Shown here: positions 56,276 to 64,000 of the stretch, one piece after another
Position numbering within the stretch: position 1 is the first letter of the stretch
Layout of the letters: each line of letters begins with the position of its first letter
Source: Microplitis mediator
Taxonomy: Eukaryota; Arthropoda; Insecta; Hymenoptera; Braconidae
DNA: 64,000 nucleotides
Direction of reading: 5' to 3'
NCBI RefSeq assembly: GCF_029852145.1
Contig: NC_079977.1
Location: 2,790,001 to 2,854,000 of the forward strand
The notes under the pieces: generated by a model
Database searches by the model: none
Told to the model about the DNA's origin: nothing
Seen by the model: only the letters and a program-made list of their open reading frames with translations
Translations under genes and position numbers: made by a program

Positions 56276-56828
56276 AGTACACAGAAAAAAATTTTTCTTG
56301 ATGCAGAAAATCTTTTCTTGTCTCAAGAAAATTTTTTGAAGTATGGATTGAAAAATAAAATTTTCTTGAAGCAAGAAAAACTTGTGTTGATGCAAACGAG
56401 ACAATACAAAATTTCTTGAACTAAGAAATTTTTTCTCACCCCAAGAAAATTTTCTGCACGTTAAATTGAAAAATAAAATTTTCTTGAAGCGAGAAAAAAT
56501 TTTATTGAGGCCAGAAAAATTTTTTTTTTGAGCAAGAAAAATTTTCTTGAAGTGAGAAACAATTTCTTGAGGTAAGAAAAAATTTTTATGAATCAAGAAA
56601 AAATTTTCTTGAGGTAAATAACATTTTCTTGAAGTGAGAAAAAATTTTATTAAGGCAAGAAAAATTTTTATGAATCAAGAAAAAATTTCTTGAGGTAAGA
56701 AAAAATTTTATGAATCAAGAAAAAATTTTTTGTAGCAGGGAATTTTTCAAGTCCTTGAAAAAATTTTTATTTTCATTTCATAGCGCAAAATATTTCTTGT
56801 ACCAAGAAATTATTTTTTTTTGAGTACT
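56276..56828. mobile_element. CTTGAAGCAAGAAAATTTT palindrome-array element
   Basis: Left GTACACAGAAAAAAATTTTT, right TTTTTTTTGAGTAC (inverted, imperfect). The interior is repeats of AAATTTTCTTGAAGCGAGAA, TTTTATTGAGGC and complements. Same family as 50660-51250. Confidence 0.55.
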
Positions 56829-57095
56829 GGTCAACAAGGTTTAAGTCTCGACATTATTATTATTATTTAAAATTTCTATACGTTTGTTTTTTTTTAATAA
56901 AATAAATAAAATATTTATATTATTTATATTTAGAAAAGTTGGAATATAAATTACCATTGAATACAGAGCATACAAACACATAAAGATGACTAGTAAAATT
57001 GAATTATTATAAATAATTCCATCAACAGTCAGGCAACCTGTACCGCAACAGCATTTCATCCATAAGAAAATACATTATTATTATTATTATTAATT

Positions 57096-57101
57096 TTTAT
57101 T
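57096..57101 (-). terminator. Candidate polyadenylation signal of cv-2
   Basis: AATAAA on the minus strand about 85 nt past the stop, in AT-rich sequence. Plausible but unproven. Confidence 0.3.
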
Positions 57102-57185
57102 ATTATTTCTATTTATATCAAACAGTTTAATAAATTTGTTTTTTTCTTTAATTCAAACTATATACAAATAAAATAATAATAATAA

Positions 57186-57444
57186 TTAATGACGACGTCG
57201 TCTGATATTATTTGTGCCAGGAGTCGTTATATCCCAGACAGCTCGACATCTTGTTGATTTTCTCCAGTGTGGTAACTGAATTCCTAATCGCTGGCATTCG
57301 CGAACGTACGCGATAAATGATTGACAGTAACAATTGTCCGTTGGACATTCACACATGTCTTGGAGACACGATTTGTAGTACATTGTTGGGTTTACTTTTT
57401 TGTGACATGGCTCGAATATTTGAGATCTCAAGCGGTTGCATAGT
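57186..57444 (-). CDS. cv-2: cv-2 last exon: C8 module and stop
   Basis: Acceptor TATTGCAG, then LCNRLRSQIFEPCHKKVNPT, YYKSCLQDMCECPTDNCYCQ, SFIAYVRECQRLG, RCRAVWDITTPG, and a basic end (RRRRH) before TAA at 57188-57186. This is the C8 module that usually follows VWD. The TIL domain found after it in many Cv-2/BMPER proteins is missing. Confidence 0.92.
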
Positions 57445-60400
57445 CTGCAATAACAACAATAGTTTTAATTATATGTTATGATTTATGGTGACAAGCTCAT
57501 TTTATGCCAGGTAAATTAAATGCTTTGTCACCGGATTGTGAATTTAGTTAACGTTTCCGGTACGTAAAAGAGAAAATTTTTATTTTGTTTTTAAAATACA
57601 AATTTTTCGTTCAAATTTCGAATTTCTTTGAGAAATTTTTTCTGGCCCAGATTGCCCCGCAATATCTATGTTGCCTCTGTGTTTGAAAAGAAATTTATCA
57701 TGTCCATTTTGTCTCCCTCTATTTTACATTGCAGTGAACTTTTAAATTTGAGGAAATTTTGAACTTGGAATTAAATATTTTTGAAGCTCAAAAAAAAATT
57801 AAAGAGCAAAAAATTTACAATTGAGTACTTTTTAGTCACGATTTTTTGAATTTTTAGAGCAGCAATTATTAGATTTGAGAATTTTGAAGTTTACTGATAT
57901 GAACTTTTTTGGATACTGAAGTTAGCCGACGTCTAATAATTTTTGGATTTTTTTTAAGACGATAAAATGTAAAAAAAAAATATTTTAAAAAATTGCACCT
58001 ATAGTTCAATTTTCTGTATGTTCATTTTAAAAATTTTTTTTTTTTTGTCATTAATTTGGTGCAAATTTTTAATTGTCTGTTAATTTCAGGACCATAATTT
58101 TATGATACTGAAGTAAGCTGACGTCTAATAATTTTTGAATTTTTTTTAAAACGATAAATTGTAAAAAAAAAAATATTTCAAAAAATTGCACCTATAGTTT
58201 TTTAAATTTTCTACATGTGCATTTTTTTATTTTTTTGTAATTGATTTTTTGAAAAAAAAATCCGAAAATTGTGAATAGTCTGCTCTCTTCAGTCCGTTAA
58301 TTTTTGAATTTTGTTAAAAACGATAAATTATAAAAAAAAAATATTTCAAAAAATTGCACCTATAGTTTTTTTAATTTTCTACATGTGCATTTTTTTAGAT
58401 TTTTTTTTTTTAAGTTAAACTGTTGAAAAATAAAAATTCAAAAATTTTTAATTGTCTGCTAACTTCAGGATCAATTTTGAACAAACATATTTTGGACTAA
58501 ATATATATCAACTTCTAAACTTCCTGATGACAAAAATCACCACGAAATCATCAGTAAAAAAAACCTAAAAATTACCGATGATCTTGTCGACTTCTGCACC
58601 TTCGTTCCCGATCGACTCTCGGTTTCCCGCATGATTTCTTTGAACCAACGGCCCAGGATTGCCCGAAAGGATACGGATCCTGAACTAGTCTCCCTCTTCT
58701 CGTAGTAAAATCATCTTTGGGCATCGAATTAAAGTTACCGCACAGACCGCACAGTCTTTCGCGATAGCTCGTGGGTGCCGAGACCTCAATGAATCCAATT
58801 CCATCCCAGAGTATTTTGATACCGATCTTAGTGTTCACCAGAATGCTGTCGGCAGTTCGGTTGATCTCCAGCTTGTTCGGTAGTCGATAAGGGACGTCGA
58901 TCTTCATCCCATTCACTTTGACTCTCATCCGCTGCCCGAGATTTACTCTCAAGTCTCCCATCTGCAAGTGCGCGATCGATATTATTGTGAAAAAAAAAAA
59001 TCTTATTGCTATTATTTATATTTATAAATACTTTTAAGGCGATAGTTTTGGTCCAAGCTGATGATCGTGATGATTTAGCGTCATTTGTAACACGAATACT
59101 GAATGTATGGCCCAGACAATCACTAACTAATTGATATTTACATGGACCTTTAAAGCTAAAAAATTTACCATCGAATGTTTTGTAATGAGGGTCACCAAAA
59201 ACTGTACACACGCCGTCACCTGTAATAATAATAATAATTATTAGTAATTTTCTAATAATTAGTTAATTAGTAGTTGAGATGTAGATATTACTTTCAACGC
59301 AGCGTGGACAGCATTGACCGTCTGGGTGTTCCAACCGCGAATTTGGCGGACATGGAAGATTAATTGGCTGACACATGGGCATGGCACATCGTACTTTACC
59401 CTGCATGCAAGCGCATGCTTTGCAGGAATCAAGTTTCCATGACTCGCCATCCTGCCTAGGAGAAATTAAAATGTTTAAATTACCTTTTTAATTTTTAAAT
59501 TTTGAGCTGACTCTTTTAGAAACTCAAATTTTGAGATTCAAATAATAATTTTTGGCCATTGAAAATGGGTAGTTATTTTTTAGACAATGAATGCATTTAA
59601 AAATGGCGCGAAAGTATCAAAATTTAAAAAAACAAAATAATTTTTGATTTTCAATTGTCAGAAAAATTTTTAATTTTTTGAAAATGCAATGAGCAAATTT
59701 TGAGTGTCAAAAGTAATTTTTGGTCATTTTTAAGAAGAAGGAATTAATTTTTAGGTGCATTTGAAAATGGCGCGAAAATATCAAAATTTAAAAAAATAAT
59801 TTTTTATTTTCACTCGTCAGAAAAATTAAAAATTAATTTAGAAATTTTAGAAATCACTTTTAGTCATTCAAAACTAGTAATTATTTTTTAAATGATGCAT
59901 TTGAAAATGGCGCGAAAATATTTGAATTTAAAAAAATTTAATTATTGTTTTTTTACTTATCAGAAAAATTAATCACACACGTAATGACCAAATTTTAAGA
60001 CCAAAAATAAATTTTGGTCATTCAAAACCTAAGAAATTATTTTTCAGATTTTGGATGCATTTGAAAATGGCGCGAAAATATTTAAATTAAAAAAAAGTTA
60101 ATTATTGTTTTTTTACTTGTCAGAAAAGTGCATCACACACGTAAAGACCAAATTTTAAGATCAAAAAATAATTTTTGGCCATTCAATAAATAAGAAATTA
60201 TTTTTCAGATTTTGGATTTATTTGAAAATGGCACGAAAATATTTAAATTTAAAAAAATTTAATTATTGTTTTTTTACTGGTCAGAAAAATTAATTACACA
60301 CGTAATGACCAAATTTTAATATAAAAATTTAATTTTGGTCATTCAAAACATAAAAAATTATTTTTCAGATTTTGAATTTATTTGAAAATGGCGCGAAAAT

Positions 60401-61716
60401 ATTTAAATTTAAAACAATTTAATTATTGTTTTTTTACTTGTCAGAAAAATTAATTACACACGTAATGACCAAATTTTAAGATCAAAAAATAATTTTTGGT
60501 CATTCAAAACGTAAGAAATTATTTTTCAAATTTTGAATTTATTTAAAAATGGCGCGAAAACATTTAAATTCAAAACCAATAAATAAATAATATTTTTAAC
60601 TCGTGAGAAAATACTCGCCAGGTAAGTATGTCCACCGTAAAGACAAGAAGCACGTGTTTCTTCTCCAACAACCGGACATTGAGGACAGCATCGCCCCGGC
60701 AACGTCACCTGGTGCTCAGCTGTACATTCCAAAACAGGACAGGTCTCTTTAATGCACGATATCGTTGAATTTAAACACGAGCATCGCGTGCACTGGTCAA
60801 CATAAAATGTTGACCCGGAATTATAAATTGCCTGGCTGAGCATACAGGCGCCTTTTGGAGGTGACATGTAACGTCCGCTACCTGATAATAATTACAAGCA
60901 TCAATTCTGTAAATTACCGTCAAAATAATTATTTAAAATATAATTAAAATAAGTGATTACCAGTACAATGAGGACAACATTCACCAGGTTCATGGACAAT
61001 CCGCGACAGAGGACAATGTTGGACCGGACACGCCTGTTTGGCGCAAGTCAATCTGCCCATGTTGCATCGACAAGTAACACACGGGTCTTCAGTGGTCGTT
61101 ACTGTCCGGTCGGCAGTTACTTTTTGCCCATTAACGAAACATCCCGAGCATGTTGGACAGCACTGACCTGCTGCTGGCGGTACTGGATTTTTACAGGGCG
61201 TGTAGCACCGTAATTTTGATTCTGTTATTACTCCGGCTTTGCACGCCAATATTCTGCACGGGTCACTCGGCTCTGTCCATTCTGTACCCGATGCATGATG
61301 GACTCCGTTCCTCACGCAGCCTACAATTATTAATAATCGGAAAATAACAACAGTAATAATGATAAGAAAATTTATGAGAGCGAATAGAGCCGAGTTGTAA
61401 ACAATCGTTCCGCGTTCAATCATCTTATCATTCAAGTTTTTTTTTTACATCGAATATCTCCGTAAAAGAGACGAGGGTACTGTATAAATATCAATATATA
61501 TGTAATGTGTTGATATATATTTTATATATATTTCTGAAGAGAATAATAAAGCGAAAAAAATTAACGCGGTGGGCTTAAATTTGAAAGATGGAAAAATTAT
61601 TTTTTATTCAACAAACCTTTGCATCGATGACAACATTCGTCGTCATGTCGTTCTAATAAAGTGTAACATCCCTCGATACTTGGACACTGTTGTTGCAAGC
61701 ACTCGACAAATCCGTT
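57186..61716 (-). CDS. cv-2: Crossveinless-2/BMPER-like secreted BMP regulator, 5' partial, 7 exons
   Basis: Extracellular cysteine-rich protein that binds BMP ligands and heparan sulfate and tunes BMP signalling. Exons join as 61716-61617, 61320-60961, 60881-60619, 59451-59292, 59219-59032, 58961-58576, 57444-57186 (571 codons plus stop). Domains in the visible part: half of VWC1 (CCHRC end), VWC2 (35 on, CCPTC), VWC3 (CCPHC), VWC4 (CCPQC), VWC5 (CCPRC), VWD with FGDPHYKTFDG, C8 module (FEPCHKKVNP...YYKSCLQDMCEC), then a basic tail. Five VWC followed by one VWD is the Cv-2/BMPER plan. Chordin lacks VWD and kielin has many more VWC. In Cv-2 the GDPH motif is an autocleavage site. The signal peptide and first half of VWC1 must lie past 64000. 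No TIL domain is visible. Confidence 0.9.
57911..58473 (-). mobile_element. GACGTC-type MITE, three tandem reverse copies in a cv-2 intron
   Basis: Copies about 57911-58095, 58102-58290 and 58291-58473. The first two start ATACTGAAGT(T/A)AG(C/-)TGAC-like and have GACGTCTAATAATTTTTG. All carry TTGCACCTATAGTT. Confidence 0.75.
58576..58961 (-). CDS. cv-2: cv-2 exon: VWD second part and linker
   Basis: Acceptor CTTGCAG, then MGDLRVNLGQRMRVKVNG, PYRLPNKLEINRTADS (sequon NRT), RERLCGLCGNFNSMPKDDF, FGQSWAVGSKKSC, then a basic stretch, donor CG|GTAATT. CGLCGNFN is a VWD hallmark. Confidence 0.93.
59032..59219 (-). CDS. cv-2: cv-2 exon: VWD domain, first part
   Basis: Acceptor TTACAG, then DGVCTVFGDPHYKTFDGKFF, FKGPCKYQLVSDCLGHTFSI, TKTIALK, donor AAA|GTATTT. 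GDPH is present and intact. In this family cleavage between Asp and Pro yields two disulfide-linked chains. Confidence 0.93.
59292..59451 (-). CDS. cv-2: cv-2 exon: VWC5
   Basis: Acceptor CTAGGCAG, then DGESWKLDSCKACACMQGKV, RCAMPMCQPINLPCPPN, GQCCPRCVE, donor A|GTAATA. 53 codons plus one base. It completes VWC5 in frame with the previous exon. Confidence 0.92.
59590..60560. repeat. 160-bp tandem repeat in a cv-2 intron
   Basis: Seven units, marked by GAAAATGGCGCGAAAATAT near 59600, 59766, 59906, 60066, 60227, 60388 and 60548, each followed by CAGAAAAATTAATTACACAC and TTTTGGTCATTCAAAAC. It fills the intron bounded by the GC donor. Confidence 0.9.
60619..60881 (-). CDS. cv-2: cv-2 exon: VWC4 and start of VWC5, GC donor
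   Basis: Acceptor TTATCAG, then GACMLSQAIYNSGSTFYVDQ, CTRCSCLNSTISC (N-glycosylation sequon NST), GRCCPQC, then ASCLYGGHTYL. The next exon starts in phase 0 at DGESWKLDSC. No good GT donor is in that phase, but CTG|GCGAGT matches the donor consensus except for GC. The result, GGHTYLDGESW, fits a VWC start. The alternative GT (CGA|GTTAAA, 15 nt on) would insert five residues and is a poor donor. Confidence 0.85.
60961..61320 (-). CDS. cv-2: cv-2 exon: VWC2 and VWC3
   Basis: Acceptor TTGTAG, then CVRNGVHHASGTEWTEPSDP to GQCCPTC (VWC2), GCFVNGQKVTADR to GECCPHC (VWC3), donor G|GTAATC. 119 whole codons, with split glycines at both ends. Cysteine spacing is that of chordin-type CR domains. Confidence 0.93.
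61617..61716 (-). CDS. cv-2: cv-2 exon: second half of VWC1
   Basis: Acceptor TTTACTAG, then NGFVECLQQQCPSIEGCYTL, LERHDDECCHRCK, donor G|GTTTGT. Phase 0 to phase 1. It starts in mid-domain, so at least one upstream exon is needed. I found no match for it between 61717 and 64000. Confidence 0.88.
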
Positions 61717-61753
61717 CTAGTAAATAAAATTTTAAAAAAAGTCTTAGAGTTCT

Positions 61754-61959
61754 ATGATCCTGAAGTTAGCAGACAATTAATAATTTTTGAATTTTTTTTT
61801 TCAACTAATTAATTAGTGAAAAAATAGAATATAAAAAAATGCACATGTAGAAAATTTAAAAAACTATAGGTGTAATTATTTGAAATATTTTTTTTTTTAT
61901 AATTTATCGTTTTTAAAAAAATCAAAAAATTATTAGGCGTCGGCTAAACTCAGTATCAT
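61754..61959 (+). mobile_element. GACGTC-type MITE copy
   Basis: ATGATCCTGAAGTTAGCAGA, ATGCACATGTAGAAAATTTA, TTATTAGGCGTCGGCTAAAC, CAGTATCAT. Confidence 0.78.
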
Positions 61960-62158
61960 AAAGTATTGGAGTAAATAAAATTATAATTAAAAAAAAAATA
62001 TATAAATATATAAGGAAAATTTTTTTTTCTTCGTTTTAAATATTTTTCTATGCATCAGAAAAAAAAATAAAATTTGACTCTTTTTTAATTTGCAATCTAT
62101 AGACAATTTCGAAATTTTCCCATTTAAAAAGTATATAAATACATATATATGTATTTAT

Positions 62159-63168
62159 TAAAGTGTTTTAGAAAAAACAAATTTTTTTTTGGTATTCAAA
62201 AATTGAAAGTATACCTGAAAATAAAAATTTCGGTGCCAATCCGAGCTCTTAATAATAATATTAAGGTTTGCCTCAATCCAATTTTCTATTTTCCATTTAA
62301 ATAACATAGGAAAAAATTTTTTTTTTTTTTAGAATATTCTAGCTTACAGACCACTCAACGGTTTTTTATGTGCAATAAAACTTTGTGTAGGAAATTAAAC
62401 GCTCTACAAAAAAAGTCTCTTATCATTTTTTGATAAATCCCACTGTTCAAAAGTTATTTGAGTTTCAAGTCAAATTTATAGTAAATTTTGAGATCTTTTT
62501 ACTTTTCCAGCGAAACTATCAGTCTTATTACAAAATGTCATAGAAACTTTTTTGTAGGTAATTTTATTCCTTACAAATTATTATGAATAAAATTTTTCGA
62601 AATTCCGCATTGTTTTCAATTTATTTTCATTTCAATGTCAAGCTCTTAAAATTAATCAGAAATCTATTTTTTTAAGAGCTTGACATTGAAATGGATATAG
62701 CTTGAAAACAACGCAGAATTTCAAAAAACTTTATTCGTAATAGTTTGTAAGAAATAAAATTATCTACAAAAAAGTATCTATGATATTTTTTGATAAGACT
62801 GATAGTTTCGCCGGAAAAGTAAAAAAATCTCAAAATTTACTATAAATTTGACTTGAAGCTTAAATAACTTTTGAACAGTGGGATTTATCAAAAAATGATA
62901 AGAGACTTTTTTTGTACAGCGTTCGATTTCCTACAACAACATTAGTTATGCATAAAAATCTGTTGATTGGTTTATGAGCTGGAAAATTCTAAAAAAAACA
63001 AAATTTTTTTCCCGTGTTATTTAAATGGAAAATAGAAAAATGGATTGAGGCAAACCTTAATATCATTATTAAAAGCTCGGAATGGCACCAAAATTTTTAT
63101 TTTTAGTTATACTTTCAATTTTTGGATACCATAAAAAAAAAAAAATGTTTTTTTTTTTTAACACCCTA
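62159..63168. mobile_element. hAT-like MITE, near-complete foldback, copy 2
   Basis: Same element as 20977-21990. Left end mutated to TAAAGTGTTTT, right end AACACCCTA. Perfect 8-bp TSD GTATTTAT at 62151-62158 and 63169-63176. Lies upstream of the first visible cv-2 exon. Confidence 0.88.
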
Positions 63169-63176
63169 GTATTTAT

Positions 63177-64000
63177 ATTTAGCTCAGTTGCAATTTATGA
63201 CATCGTCTAAGGACTGATTTGCAGAAAATTTTTTTTCGAGTCAATTTACTCTAAATTTTTTTTTGTAGCGGGTCAACTATCGAGTTTACAAAAAAAATGT
63301 CAAGACCAATTTTGTAGGAAATTTAATTCTCTTTAAAAAGTTTTCTGGACTCTAGACTCTTAAGTTCATAATTTACGAGTTACAAATATTTTAATTAATT
63401 AAAATAAAAAATTCATAACTGACATTTTTTTTTTAAACAAAACGTCATATATTTATATATATATAAGGCGGAAGAGAATCTTGGTATGAAATTACTTGGA
63501 AAATGAAAGTGTCAAAGTAAAGGGATTCCCCAGTGTGTCAGTATACTATTTTCAGTAGTATATATAAATATACCCTGTATGTTATTATTATAAGAGCATA
63601 GTTAAGAAAAATAATATATATGTAAACATGTATATAAATTATGAAATATGTATTAATTATATTTATAAATAAATAAGAAAAAGATAAAGCTTTGTATTAT
63701 TTATTAAACAAACAAGTCTATAAATTAATGAGTGATGACTGATGACAGTAGATCAATGATCAGAGATAGATTGCTGGTCATTTGATCCCGATGGTTAATA
63801 ATAACAAATAATAATTATGTCACAGCCGGCAACTGGCAGCCAGCAGCCAGCAGCCGGCGATCGGCATGTGGATATAAATTTAAACATGTGATTGGACCAA
63901 AGTGTTATATATACATAACACTTATTATTCATAAATACATATGTGTATTTAATATTTAACTCATGTGTGGCTGCAATGTGACGAGTCAATGAACCAAGCT
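63177..64000. other. Upstream cv-2 intron, no recognisable feature
   Basis: AT-rich with a small CAGCCGGCAACTGG/CAGCAGCCGG patch (63823-63860). I looked for the missing first half of VWC1 and a signal peptide and found neither. Confidence 0.5.

Overview
The window is AT-rich, intron-rich animal DNA. The two genes found are conserved insect-type genes, and short exons sit in introns packed with microsatellites and small foldback transposons. An insect is very likely. A parasitoid-wasp-like hymenopteran is my guess, but nothing in the sequence proves the order. There are no bacterial operons, CRISPR arrays, rRNA genes or intact tRNA genes. || Gene 1 (minus strand, 52867 down to 3154) is a complete conventional (Ca2+/diacylglycerol) protein kinase C, Pkc53E/PKC-alpha/beta type. 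I joined thirteen coding exons at consistent splice phases into a 670-residue protein: pseudosubstrate, C1A, C1B, C2, kinase domain, and C-terminal tail with turn and hydrophobic motifs. The first coding exon is separated from the second by a 30.4 kb intron. A second, previously hidden 112-nt exon (11566-11677) encodes an alternative first half of C1B. It has the same length, phases and zinc ligands as the exon at 18320-18431, but the tyrosine at C1 position 22, which tunes diacylglycerol affinity, becomes histidine. Including both exons shifts the frame, so they should be mutually exclusive. || Gene 2 (minus strand, 61716 down to 57186, 5' end beyond the window) is a secreted BMP modulator of the crossveinless-2/BMPER type: half of VWC1, four complete VWC repeats, a VWD domain with the GDPH motif, and a C8 module. 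No TIL domain is visible before the stop. One of its introns appears to use a GC donor. || Between and inside the genes lie: at least 17 copies of one foldback element (about 200 bp) that tends to form tandem arrays; hAT-like MITEs with perfect 8-bp target-site duplications (20977-21990, 62159-63168, 39696-40464); a second 8-bp-TSD family with ATGTACCTG ends (29331-29556, 40588-40804); a TA-flanked pogo-like element (10053-11029); and a curious set of elements bounded by CACNGAAAAAA-like ends and filled with one short palindrome repeated many times, a different palindrome in each element. Four blocks of GATCATATATG-type satellite, several 100-600 bp tandem repeats, tRNA-like SINE heads, a CpG/NRF-1-like island at 23.7-24.5 kb and a transposon remnant with two GC-rich hairpins (51.25-52.15 kb) complete the picture. 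|| The two genes act in different pathways (intracellular DAG/Ca2+ signalling and extracellular BMP signalling). Their adjacency on one strand does not imply a functional link.
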